Below are positions 52,467 through 64,000 of a stretch of 64,000 nt of DNA, piece by piece (position 1 is the stretch's first letter; each line of letters opens with the position of its first letter). The translations under genes were made by a program, and so were the position numbers. Under the pieces are notes generated by a model. It was not told the DNA's origin. It saw only the letters and a program-made list of their open reading frames with translations, and searched no databases. Origin of the DNA: Whitmania pigra (Eukaryota > Annelida > Clitellata > Hirudinida > Haemopidae); contig JAJTWR010000021.1 in the NCBI GenBank assembly GCA_021613335.1, forward strand, positions 945,001 to 1,009,000, in the 5' to 3' direction.

Positions 52467-55400
52467 ATGTCGACATTCCAGATGTTGAGAATCGGAGATC
52501 CGATGTTCCTGGCAATTTTTTTGTCCACATTCGTTGCCTCCTCTTTTGCTATAGAAGGCAAACCGACTGCGAATGTGTGGGTGTTTTGCAATTTCTTTTT
52601 CATTGTTTTTTAAATTTAAAAATAAGAAGCATTTTGGTAATTTGCATTTGATAATTTTTATTTTACTTTCAAACAGGTCGTATGCCATCGTGACAAGCGA
52701 TGTTCTCGTACCTGGCTCTGAACTTCTGATTGACTTACACCTACTGGACCTGATTAAATCTGATTCTAAGAAAGGAAACAATGAACCTAATGAATGCGTC
52801 CTCGATCTCAGCGTCTCATCCGACGATCATCTGTGGCATCGTTCTGCTTGGAAAATTGAGCTGGAAGAACATCCGAAGAGTAGATTTATTTAATTGTGTT
52901 TAATACTTCTAATCGAAACTGTTTCAATTTATTTCTTTCAAAATTTATTTTCAGGCTTTTCCAAAACGCTGAGAATACTGCTGTCTAATGAAAGGTCATT
53001 AGGAGACAAATCAGTCCTGAAGGTGGAGTCAACTTCCTGCTTCAAGTTTTCTCGTTCAGTCGATGTTCCAACTGAAAGAAGGGAGTTGATGGTTTCCATC
53101 CGCACTGACAAGTTGAATTACCACCCTGGAGACATTGGTTCGTGACTTTAAAAAATAAAATTGGTTTTTATTGTTTGTAAATAAATTATTAATTAAAATT
53201 ATTTTAGTTTGGATTGAAGCTTTTGTCTTCACTGCGGACCACAGGCCCTACTGGAAACCTCTCAATTTATCCATTTATGTAAGTTCAATGTGCTATTATA
53301 GATCTTTGATCGATGATTTAAAAAAAAATTTAAAACTGAAATTTAATTGATTTTGTGAAGGACTCAAAAGATGTTCTGACTGTAAGATGGTTTGATGTTC
53401 TTCCTTTTACAGGTATACTATTACCATAATTTCATACTTGTAACATTATGATCTGGGTTTTTATTATCAATTTTACTTTTAAATCAAGGACTGATTAAAG
53501 AAAGTTATTTGATTCCAAAACTTACCAACACAAGAAATCTCGTCATTATTGCTGAAATCGAAGTGCGTTTCGTAGCAACCAAATAATTTATTTGTTAACA
53601 CTTAACCAGACATTGAATTTTATTAGAAACAACAAGTTAATTATACAGTGAATGTTGAACATCTTTACGGAGCCTACGGTAAGCCAGGATTGTCTGGCCA
53701 TGGTTGTCAAAATAAGAAACACATTTAAATTTCATGCATAACTTTATTTTAGATAAAGAATTCTTCCAAATAAAGGTGATATCCCCTGAATATGTAACCG
53801 TTGGTCCAACGGACGAAGGAAGGGATGGACATTGGAACGTCTGCGTTATTGCCAAGTGATAAAATAATTTATGAAGTCAAACTGATGAATTGTTATTCAA
53901 ATAACTTTGTATTTGATACATAGTGACAATTTGGGAATCCCAATTAATGGAAGAGTTGGATTGGATGTTTCACTTAAAAATGAATTCAAGTCTGTTTCAT
54001 TGCCTCCACTTGAAGTGAGTTGTTTTCGAAGTTTTACATTATTTCTTGATAATGATTGCAAGACATATTCTCCATATTGTTGTTTAAATATTAAATTATT
54101 TATTCATTAAAATTATCAAGCTTCACGATGGTCACAAAGCTATTTCATTGAAACTTGATGAAATCAAAGAAATCTTGGGCATGAAAAAGGAAGAATCGTT
54201 GGTGGGACACGAGATTCAAGTTAGAGTTAAAGTTGAAGAAATACGTCCATCACGTGATGAAAAAATAATTGGGGATGAAATAAAAGATGAAAAGAAGGAA
54301 AAAGAAAGAAGTGATAAACGGGAAGTTGCTGTTTCTGTCGTAAAAGACTTTAATGTCAAGTTCGTCAATCAATCCCTTGTTCTCTTCTTTGGAGAAACAT
54401 GTCCTCTGTTCTTCAGACCTGGACTTTCTTATATTGGACACGTAAGAACAATTAGAAAGTATCGTTACTTATTATAATTGAACATTTACTTAATATTTAT
54501 TTCATCTTAGTTGAAATTAAAACATCAATTAAATGCTTGAATTAGATTCTCTTGAAACCGGTTGATGAATTGGCGAGCATCGGTTCGCCTGAGAAGGAGG
54601 TCACCATCATCATCAAGCATTATGTGACTCAACCTGAAAAACCTGTCGTCCAAAATATCACAAAGAAGCTTCCATTAAATTCATATGGAGAATTTTCATT
54701 TCAAACGCAGGAGGAAGATGTTAGACTCGAGATTGAGGTTCGTTTATTTGTGGTCTGATAATTTCATTGAAAATTTTGTAAATTTCGTGATATTGTAGCA
54801 ATATTGTATGAGAATGTGAAATATACATAGATAATAATACATTATTAATTAATTAATTAATAATAAATAAATTAAATATAAATTATTAAATAATAATATT
54901 AATTAATAATATTAATAATTAAATTATAATATTAATTAATTATTATAGTTGGCGTCATCATCATCACCATCATAGCATTGGTTTATTGTGAATTTTAGTC
55001 GATCTATTTCAGAATTGAGTTATGCATGAATTTTATATTAAATGATTAGCAAATAAGGAGTTAAATTTAAACTGTTCATTTTCCATTTGAAGGCTTTTGT
55101 GGAAGATGAGAGCACAGATGGAATTGTGAAGGCTCATTTGGAGAACATTCGTCGTTTTTCTGCTGAGCATGAAAAGACGCACTTCATTCAAGTCAAATTT
55201 CAAGATTCAACTGTCAAAATGGTTTAATATTATTATTATCTCCTTTATAACTTTCATTTTTTTTAATTACTTCTGAAAACAATATTTAAAATGTTATTTC
55301 ACTTGTATTAATTTAGATTGACCAGGAAATTAAAGCTGTTATTGAAACCACGTTTCCCTCCGCTGAAGTTGCCTATTTTCTCTTTTCCCATAAATCGTTG

Positions 55401-58400
55401 CTTCTCTCTGGAAGAATATCTGCTCCTTCCCCTTCGATGAAACACGAATTGTCTTTGGTTGTTCCTCAAAATGTCAGCCATTACATTTCTACTCCAGATC
55501 TACTGGTGCGCACTCTGGCTCCCAACAAGGAAATAATTTCTGATAGCATAAGATTTGTACTCCTCCAATCCCAACAATCAGAAGTACATTATTCAATTTC
55601 TATATCTTGCTAAATGAGGATAAATCATCATCACAATGTCTTTCCAGTTGCAACTGAGCGCGAGTCGTCAGATTGCAGAACCGGGAAGCGAAGTTGAAAT
55701 AGTTGTGAGAGGAGAAACTCACACACATCTGCACATCATGATCGCTTCTGATCTGCTGCCGTTTGAGCCAAAAGAATTGGAACGCCAGAAGTTAATTGTG
55801 AGAAAATCAAGTTTTAATATAAAAAAAAAACTTTCAAAATAATAGCTAAAAATTATTATCGTTAAATGTTAAATGATAGAGATAAATGGATGTAAATAAA
55901 ACTTACCTATTTAATTTCCAGGCATATGACAAAATGAGGAGATACCTTCACATGCTAAATTCCACTCACCTGAGACGAACCCATGCTGATTTCTGCATTG
56001 ACTGTTACTCGCGTTCATCTCTGGCACCCGATTCCAGAAGAGTATTCAACGTGAGTTATTTAATGAGTCACTCATTAAAACTGATTAGTATTATTTAATC
56101 TTAATATTATTTAATAGAAATTTATAAAAGCGTTTGATTGCCTCACGATTAAAATATTATAAAGTCTCAATTCGCATTACACTCTTAGGAAACTGGTGCT
56201 TTGCTAATCACTGATGGAATTTTGTTCGAAGACCCAAGTAGGAAATTTATTTTGCATTTATGATAATATTACTTTATTCTTATGTTGTTATTATGCATAA
56301 ATTAAGTTTAATAGATGTATTTTTAGATTACCATCCTTCCAATTGGCAGCCTAATGGCACACTTGACGACATTCGAACATCGACTTTAGATTACATTGGA
56401 GAACTGAATGTGATTCTTTGGAATTCCACAAGCATTGGGTAATAATTATTTTTTACTTATATTTACAGGCAGAAATATTGCTTAAAAATGTGTGTCGAAT
56501 ATCTAAAAAGATGCCATCCTGTTATAGTAATAATTCTATAAAAATTGCTTTAACAAAACCTATTAACTCATCAGCAAATCCGGAGAAGTCAAACTTAAAC
56601 TTGATCTGCCGATGGCTGCCAAATTGTATACTGTCTCCGTGGTTGGCGTGAGACCGGGCAAAGATCTAATGGTAGTTGATAAACCAATTCAGGCAAGTTA
56701 CACTTGTTTACAAATCATTTTCTTAATTGTGATTAAATTTATAAATATATAAATAAATAATGGCAGGTATTAGCTACATCAAAAGTCCTAGCTTCACTAA
56801 GACATCCTGAATCAGTTGTCAGAGGAGAGGTGATCATGCTGGAAGTTAACCTATTTAACAATCAGGATAAAGAAGCCGAGGTTTGTTGACAACTTAGTAA
56901 AATGGTAAACGCGAGGAAATATAAAATTTAAGCGGTTGATTAAATGTTCTCAAAAAGTATGGGATGCCTCTTCGTTTTTACCTTTTGTCGCACTTTTGAA
57001 CTTTTCAGGTCAAAGTGACACTAAGGGCAAGACCTGGTCATCAGACATCTAACCAGGATGGAAAGAAGGGGGAAGAAAACCAATTTGAGAAAGAAGTTGT
57101 CGTGAGTTCAAGAAATATTAAGTTGTTAAGCTTCTCAATAAAGTTCAATTTAAAAATAAAATATCACTAATTTCAGTTGAAATCTAAACAATTGGAAGTG
57201 GTTCCGTTTCTCGTAAAAACATCCCCAACAGCACAAGAGCCATTTGAGTTTCAAGTCGAAGTTGTCTCCGATAAAGTTCATCACAAACTCAACTCATCTG
57301 TCGATCTTAAAGTAAACTTAATGACCTCAAATATAAATTTGTATTAATTTGATTTAATTGAATTTTTACAAATCAAATGTTAATTGCAGTACCAAGGATA
57401 CGAAGTGGTGGCATCAGAAAGTTTGATACTCAACAATTTCAACGGAGATCAAGTAATCGATGTTGACGTTCCAAAGAACATCAGCAATCCCATCAAAAAG
57501 TCAGAACGAGCTCGTGTGAAGATCTACGGTTAGATGGATTGTTAAATATGCATGAATATGTTGATCATTTATTAATGTGTATAAAAACCTTAATATGCAT
57601 AAATATGTTGAATACCGTAATAAATTATAAATTAAAAAAATAAAATGTAAAGGTCATCCTTTGGATCCCGCTGTTGAGCATGTTTGCAATAACTTGAAGC
57701 GACAAGACGCTCTCGAGGAAAGAACGAAAATTGGATTCATCCTCGCTGTTAACGTCCTCGAACACATCTCCAACAACTCACTTTTCGACAATTCGGTGCA
57801 CATCAACCACAAGGGTGCAGAACTACCCGGCAACATGTCACTAGACGTTCCAGTGGACAAAGAGGAATGCATTCGATCCGTTAGAGACTGTAAGCTCATT
57901 TACTCCCATTATTATAAAAATAAGTTGCGTTATAGCAACACAAATTACGTGTTTCAGCTCTGCAATATCTGTTGAACAAAAGAAGAGAAGATGGATCTTA
58001 TGCTTTCTACCCACAACAACACAGCTACATTTGGTAAACAATCCCATCATTTCGAGAATATTTTCGCGGAGAAAAGATGTACATTTGAATGAGGCTTTAC
58101 AGGCTCACCTCATTGATGTTGGATTCGACAGTCTTGTTGAGAAACGTGGTTTTCTGGGACAAAGAAGATGTTGCAGAAACAGTGAAGTGGCTGGCCAAAC
58201 AACAAAAAGAAGACGGATCTTTTGTTGAGGATAAGAATGCCATCATCCTTAGAATGGATTTGGTACATTAATTTAGCATTGAAATTTTGTTAAAATTTGA
58301 TGTTTCATTTACAAATCCTTAATTTAATAAGGATGAAGAATCGCAGCATGTTCCATTAACATCACAAGTTGTTGTGTCACTTCTCGAGGCTTCCAACCAA

Positions 58401-60060
58401 CTTCATGTAACTATTTATTAGCAATGCATTTCTAAATTATTGAATAATTTTCAATATAAATTAAAATATATTTATTAACGATTAAACAGCTTCCCGAAAA
58501 AGAAGCAAAATTAGTGGAATCAGTGACCAAGAGATCAGTGGAATACATTGAAAAAGTCATTTTGAAGGGATATCTCGATAAGGATCCTTATTCTCTCAAT
58601 GTTGCTGCTTATGCTTTAGCCATTGCAAGGAGTGACACCATCTTTGATGTTTTGAGAAAAAGGGACAAATTGACGGTCTATGAAGGTACTTTAAATAAAA
58701 TAATGTCATTTTGGAAATGTAGAATTTGGAAGGATAATCATTATTAAATATCTTTATTCAAAGGTGATGAAGGATATTTTATGATCGACGATAAAAATAG
58801 CATGAAAGAATCTTCAATATCTGTTGAGTCCACTTCTTATGCCATCCTGACATCTCTGGCCATGAACGACTTGAACACTGCGAACTCATTCGTCAACTTC
58901 CTTCTGAGAACAATGAGGCCCGGTGGAGTGTTTGTCTCAGCCCAGGTGACATGTTATAAAGTTTGAAGTTGATGATTTAAAATATTTACTTTATTTTTTT
59001 TTCACCTTTCAATTTTAGGATTCTCATGTCGCACTGAAGGCTCTGTCGCAATACTTCCGTCTCTACAATGTTTATCAGGGACGAGCGCAAGTCAATGTCG
59101 ATGTCAACGTCATCTTGTCAAACAAGAAGAGGTTTTCATTCAAAGTCCTCAGTCCGTTCTTTGTTGGAAGCTTGTATTTTGACGTATGTGTTGATCGTTT
59201 AAGTTAAATAATTCAGTTTGATTAATTATTTATAAATTCGTTCATATTTTATAAAGCACTCCAACCTTAGTCTGAGTTCTTCTCTGAAAGTCGAATCATC
59301 AGGAGAGGGCATAGTTCTTGTGCAGGTTTGTTAATTTTTGGTTGAATTTGTATTTGTTTTAAATTATAATTTTTTTTTAAGAGTGCTTCCGAGTTCAACG
59401 AAGCAATTCCATCTTTTGGACCAACTTCAGTCGATTTGAAAGTTGAAGTGAAGCAGAAGGATTCTGAAAGTCTTGAATTGAAAGTCTGCGCTCTGTAAGC
59501 GTTTACATAAATATCTTTTCATTTTTTTATAATGCCGTCAAACGATGATATCTTGACATTTCCAATTAAATATTCTTAATCATTTTATAAAAAAGCAATT
59601 TGGGGATGGATCCTGACGTTTACCTTATTGGCGAAGTGCCTCTCTTGACTGGTTACGAACTCAACCTGGAGAAGCAAGATGGCGGATCGAACCCAAAAGT
59701 TCTAAAACAGGATGACGAAGTTTACCTTATCTTCTATGGGGTAAAGCAACATTCAGCAGAAACATGAAATTAAATTTTGTGACAATTTTTAAAATGAAAA
59801 TGCATTTATTGTTTTCCAGCTGCCGTCGAAAGAAGTCTGTGCAGAGCTGGTCTTGGATAGGATTTACCGCATTGGTCATCCTGTGGCTAGATTTGTAAAA
59901 TTGTACCCCATCCTGAATCCAGGTTAATTCCACAAACTTTATTTTATTTCCGTTGCAACATATAAGACATAAACAATTCAGTAACAGTTTTTTATTAATT
60001 TTGAAATATTTTGTTTTGATATCAGATCATTCCATTCGCAAGCCTTACCAAGAACCATGA
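52467..60060 (+). CDS. secreted alpha-2-macroglobulin/TEP-family protein lacking the thioester
   Basis: A2M/TEP/CD109 proteins trap proteases or opsonise targets outside the cell, usually through an internal thioester. My 34-exon model (coordinates in a finding) sums to 1481 codons including stop, close to human A2M (1474 aa). Residues 1-28 are a signal peptide ending SSFA. The N-terminus reads SYAIVTSDVLVPGSELL (MG1). MG domains follow. VVRGEVIMLEVNLFNN marks the CUB-side boundary, and SERARVKIYG precedes the thioester domain. At the thioester position, residues 982-986, the motif is A-L-E-E-R instead of G-C-G-E-Q. The alpha-helical TED follows (REDGSYAF, KWLAKQQKEDGSF, LLRTMRPGGVF), then a receptor-binding domain ending ...KPYQEP. 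There is no GPI or transmembrane tail, anaphylatoxin or furin site seen. AATAAA lies at 60153. Which TEP subclass is unclear; insect Mcr-like proteins also lack the thioester. Confidence 0.92.
54738..55092 (+). other. AT-repeat-rich intron of the TEP gene
   Basis: At 355 bp it is the longest intron of this gene. It contains TAATTAATTAATAA repeats (about 54825-54950) and a short (ATC)n at about 54956-54972. Confidence 0.7.
56693..56766 (+). other. GC-AG intron in the TEP gene
   Basis: The exon ends CCAATTCAG and the intron starts GCAAGT, then ends GGCAG. Using the nearby GTTACA as donor instead would put a stop in the following exon, so the frame supports the GC donor. GC-AG is the commonest non-canonical class of U2 introns. 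Confidence 0.75.
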
Positions 60061-60455
60061 ATCACCGCAGAATCATCGACACTGCGATACAAACTTGTCG
60101 ATTTCAAATGACAATGAATAATTTTGTTTAGTGAAGTTGGTTGTGGTTAATCAATAAAATGCATTTGGTCAGCACTTCTCCTTTGTTGATGAATTCGAAT
60201 GAAACGTTGTCGTTATTCAAACTAACAGTAAAATAGAAAAAAGTCTTGAAAAGCTTTTTAAAGGTATCAAAAAATCTTCGCCTAAATCCAAAGGTTATGA
60301 GTAGACCACTTCAAACAAATAAATCAGTAAATTATCTAAAGATGGGAAAGAAAGCCTCCATTCTCTGAACATTTTTTGATTTCTTGGAGATGTAAAAAAT
60401 CACAATTATGCTAAATCTAAGAAACAGGAGAGCTTCTTTCTGTTATATATATTGG
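60061..60455 (+). other. TEP gene 3' UTR and flank
   Basis: Contains AATAAA at 60153-60158, about 90 bp after the stop codon. No other gene seen before the hAT element. Confidence 0.6.
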
Positions 60456-61820
60456 CAGTGTTGTGCAGTATCGAATTACATGTAATTCGTTACTGTAATT
60501 AATTACATTTTTTGGTAATTTTTACTTGTAACAATTACAAAAAAAATTTTGTACTCTTACTTGTAACAAATTACTATTTTTGGTCATACTTTTAATTCGT
60601 TACCTTTTTGGCGCAAGACGTTACAAAGTAACATAAATAACATTTTAAATTAGTTTAATTTATTTAAAAAAAATTTAAATTTTAGATTGTTATTCTTTGG
60701 TTCGTTCGAGAACCTTCCCCTTCCCGATCATCGCTCTTTTGTTATTGTGGTTATCGCCGGTCGTTTTTGTTTTAAATCGGAAATTGTTGATTAGTCATAC
60801 CGAAGCTTTTTTAATATTTTTAATATTATATACATATAATAATATAAGATTTAATATATCGTAGTATGGATTCATTTGAAGCCATTTTTAGTGTCGTTAG
60901 CGAAGATAAGAGGAACAAGGTTGAAGATAGTCCGTGGCCGTATTTGAACAAAATGTTCAGATTTCAATCAAAGGAAAATCATATAAGTATGCATGCTTAC
61001 TCTGCCAACAGAAACAAAAACTACATGTTCAGCATATGAAGGTTCTTCATCTAACTTGAAGAAGCACGTGGATCGCATGCATCCAACAGAAGTTGAGGAA
61101 TATGGTATATCTGTTGCTAACGATTGTCAAGCTTGATGAGAAACTGGTAGCCAAAATAGCATCTTCTAATGCAGCAAAGATGGACGAGCTTTGAGCTCTC
61201 GTTCATCTGATGCTGACAGTATTGAAGACAGTTTCTTCAATTGCACAAGGTCAACTGATATTCTGATGCAGTATCTTCGAGACCGATCAGATGACATGAA
61301 CATTATTACTGGAAGCGATACCCTGAAGAAATTATTTATCCAGTTGAACACTCCTCTGCCAGCTAGTGCAGCTGTTGAACGTTTATTCAGCTCTGCTGGT
61401 ATGACAAAGAACAGCTGAAGGACCATAATGAGTGACAAACTATTCGAGGACTTAGTTATGTTAAAAATTAACAAAAATTTGTGATTGTAATGTAATAAAT
61501 AATAAAAACACCAAAAGAATGCATTAGTTCAAATGTTATTACTTAATGACTGTTAGTACTAGCAGTTAATACCAGTAATTGTTTTAACGATAAGAGAAAC
61601 AATTCCTTTTAAATAATACGGAATGATGTATGATCACAATAATGGCGGCATCAAAGTTACTTGTAATTTTTACTTAAAAGTAACTTTTAGACGCTGTAAC
61701 TTTTAACTTTTACTTGAGTAAATTTTTGAGACAATACTCTTACTTACACTTAAGTAGCTTTTTGAGGTATTACTTTTACTTGTAACTAGTTACCGAAATG
61801 AGGTAATTTTTACAACACTG
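60456..61820 (+). mobile_element. non-autonomous hAT element, copy 2 (1365 bp)
   Basis: Ends CAGTGTTGTGCAGTATCG (left) and CAGTGTTGTAAAAATTACC (right, minus strand). A perfect 8-bp target duplication TATATTGG flanks it (60448-60455, 61821-61828). It is near identical to the copy at 21171-22532, in the opposite orientation. On the plus strand it starts ATG GAT TCA TTT (60866) into a BED-finger remnant (SPWPYLNKMF, CLLCQQ after a shift, NLKKHVDRMHP). It then goes directly to the hAT dimerisation domain at 61191-61480 (PASAAVERLFSSAG, MSDKLFEDLVMLKINK). The catalytic core is absent, as in copy 1. Confidence 0.93.
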
Positions 61821-61828
61821 TATATTGG

Positions 61829-63039
61829 TTATATATATGTTTTGTCAACTAAGCTATGTGGAGTGACTAGTGAGCCCCTGATTAAATAAATTGTTCTTTT
61901 GAATCTTTATTTACAAAGTAATCAATTATGGTAATCCAGCTCTTGAGAAATGAAAAGAAATATAAATACATTCTCAGATGAATTAAATCTATGAAATTCC
62001 ATCAAGATGATGTGGATAACAATAACGTGGCGCTGTACTTTGGTTATTAGTGATAATAATAAAAGTAATATGAAGTGCCATAAGCGTGAGCATGGGGCTA
62101 CACTTAAAATTTTGGGCTACTGGTAATGTCGGATTGGGAAGGGTCTAATTTAAATAACGTCACTCATGTTTCAAGCCTTCAAGCCTTGAAATTCAAGAGT
62201 ATCGAACCATTTTGTTTATTTATTACCTAACATCCTTCACGTAGTCACAAGCAATTTAAATCATGGTTTGCCAGCTCTTCGAAGTATCATTGCAGTTCGC
62301 TTATTAACTTCGCAAACGACCAAGTTGACTCCTACTTGATAAATAAATATTAATTTGATTAATTTAATATTTTGATTAATTTGACTTTAGTTTACTTTAA
62401 ATGTTCAACCGGTTAATTATTGGTAAAGGTTAACAACATTGACATTTAATGGTAAGCCTGATCGCAAATCGTTCAGATTCGGTTAAGTAAATGTGGTTGT
62501 AATTAATTTGGCCAAGAGTATCGATAACATTTAAAGTTTTAGATTACATAATGCAAATTAAATATAAGTCCTGTGTTGAAGTCTGACTATACGTTGAAAA
62601 ATGCCAGTCTGCATTGTCAATTAACGTTATTGTAATTAGTCATTTTAGTTTTATTTTTCATCGCTTAAGTTAACCTTACTTCGAATTTGTTTGTTTCATA
62701 TTGCCAGAAAAGAGGCTGGAGTTCGTGGAGAAAGTCTCAACCTAATTTATTGCATTTATTTAATTTTAGTTAGTAGCTGTAAAAAATGCATACTCGTCGT
62801 ATTTTCTGTCCAAATAAAAGATTGGCTTGTAAATGATTATTTTTTGTAAATATATTACACATTTTTTATTTGTTATTTCTTACGGTTTTTTACTGTAATA
62901 TATAGAAATGAATAAAAAATTTAAGTCAAGTCTTATCTTATTATCAACTCTTTGCATTTTGAGCAAAATGAAATTTATTAAAATAACAAAAACTGAGATC
63001 AAGTGAAGTGTTATTTGGCAACTAATTTTCAGCTAATGT
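61829..63039. other. convergent intergenic region
   Basis: It lies between the 3' ends of the TEP gene (plus) and cathepsin Z (minus). A sequence near 62510-62540 (AAGAGTATCGATAACATTTA) recurs at about 63265-63290 inside the cathepsin intron. No gene seen. Confidence 0.5.
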
Positions 63040-64000
63040 TCAAACAATAGGATCTGCCCAACGACACGAATTTTCGATTCCAAGATTTCCTTTGCCACTC
63101 TTGCTGGTTATAATTCTAAACCATCCGTCCTCACCCTATTCAATTAAAACGATTGCAATCAATTACATTTTGCTAATAGTTAACTACATTAACATTTAAA
63201 ATTCATTTTTGTCCGATATAATGGTTGTATATGTTTGCAAATATGGCTGTTATTAATTCGGCTAAGAGTATCGATAACATTTAAAGTTTAATTATCTCAC
63301 CCATGCAGATCCCCAGGAATTCCTTCCAATCCAGTACTCTACTCCAGTAACAGGATCGACACCCCATCCAGCAATGGAAATGGCATGGTTAGCCTGCATT
63401 TGAAAATCATTTGAATCGCAGAGATGTAAAATAAGACAATTTGAAGCATTAAAAGATTAATCAGAAATGGAAATACATAACTGAGCGCACATGTATATTG
63501 ATTTATAAAAAATTACATTTATAGCCCTCGTGAAAATGAACAGGCACAAACAAAGACATTTCTCATGCAAATAATTGTAATTTAAACACTTATTATTTGT
63601 ATTAAAATTGTGAATTTAAACATACTTGTGTGAAAAGCATGTCTTGATTAATAATTCCTCCTTTGTATTTTTGGAACCTATATGTCACTCTTATGCCACA
63701 ACTGCAATGGAAACAGTTTATTTAAAGTTATAAATGTATTAAGTATTGTCAAATAATATTTACTCCTTAAAACCAAGAACTTATTTAATTTGTATTATTA
63801 GTTATAATATTGTTTTCTGTTTGCATAATATATTAATAGCTTAATTATTTAATTGCAACCTCGATAACAACCTGATTGGGCCTCTGGTGTAAATCTCCTT
63901 CATCATGTTTTCTCTACCGCTCACCTTTCCGTAATCACTGACCTTCCACAGTTTGTAGTTCTTGACTGCCCAGCATGTTCCGTTATGGGCACAGTTTCCA
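63040..64000 (-). CDS. CTSZ: cathepsin Z (cathepsin X), C-terminal part
   Basis: A lysosomal papain-family carboxypeptidase. The window holds the last four exons (minus strand): 64000-63872 (continues outside), 63701-63626, 63393-63301 and 63135-63040. They encode [34 protein letters not shown], then [12 protein letters not shown] with the catalytic histidine, [10 protein letters not shown] with the active-site asparagine, and [11 protein letters not shown] ending WADPIV. The DPIV end and the [12 protein letters not shown] block are characteristic of cathepsin Z rather than cathepsin B, C or L. The catalytic cysteine and propeptide lie beyond the right edge. Phases match at all junctions. Confidence 0.93.

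Noticed and set aside
55886..56098. Possible anaphylatoxin (C3-like) domain in the TEP gene
   Set aside because: The Cys pattern in this exon (two close Cys) does not fit the six-Cys anaphylatoxin fold, and no furin or RRxR site precedes it.

Overview
The window is AT-rich animal nuclear DNA. Its genes are split by many short introns (mostly 60-120 bp, GT-AG), and the intergenic DNA holds trinucleotide microsatellites and eukaryotic transposons (hAT, Tigger/pogo, Ty3/Gypsy, LINE and PIF/ISL2EU-like pieces). The gene families (TFIIE-alpha, KCMF1, TRIP12-type HECT, diphosphoinositol-polyphosphate Nudix hydrolase, alpha-2-macroglobulin/TEP, cathepsin Z) fit a metazoan. A functional minor-spliceosome intron is also inferred. 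Short introns and low GC suggest a compact invertebrate genome, but the phylum cannot be fixed from this sequence.

Layout. 1-20.8 kb is a gene desert with (ATT)n, (ATC)n, (TCC)n and (GATT)n arrays, a 38-bp and a 17-bp minisatellite, and a duplicated AT block. 20.85-22.62 kb is a small PIF/ISL2EU-like element with a 1.36-kb non-autonomous hAT inside it. 23.3-25.7 kb (minus) is TFIIE-alpha, 4 exons, 387 aa. 27.0-30.6 kb (plus) is KCMF1, 8 exons, 469 aa, with an AT-AC U12-type intron. 31.4-34.4 kb is a graveyard of LINE, MITE, Tigger and hAT remnants. 34.77-36.68 kb is an intact intronless 637-aa TRIP12/UFD4-type HECT ligase, probably a retrogene. 37.3-44 kb holds a three-layer nest: a Tigger/JRK-like transposase gene is split by a Gypsy element (5-bp duplication TATGT), whose 5' LTR is split by a hAT element (8-bp duplication ATCTTGGG). 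46.4-50.4 kb (minus) is a NUDT3/4-like Nudix hydrolase, 4 exons, 174 aa. 52.5-60.1 kb (plus) is a 34-exon alpha-2-macroglobulin/TEP-family gene, 1480 aa, whose thioester motif appears lost. 60.46-61.82 kb is a second copy of the 21-kb hAT element, inverted. 63.0-64.0 kb (minus) is the 3' end of a cathepsin Z gene.

The exon models for TFIIE-alpha, KCMF1, the Nudix gene and the TEP gene were built by hand from reading frame, splice sites and family resemblance. Each sums to a whole number of codons, which is a useful internal check. The genes are unrelated housekeeping or secreted-protein genes and do not form an operon or pathway. The two divergent pairs (TFIIE-alpha/KCMF1 and Nudix/TEP) may share intergenic regulatory DNA.
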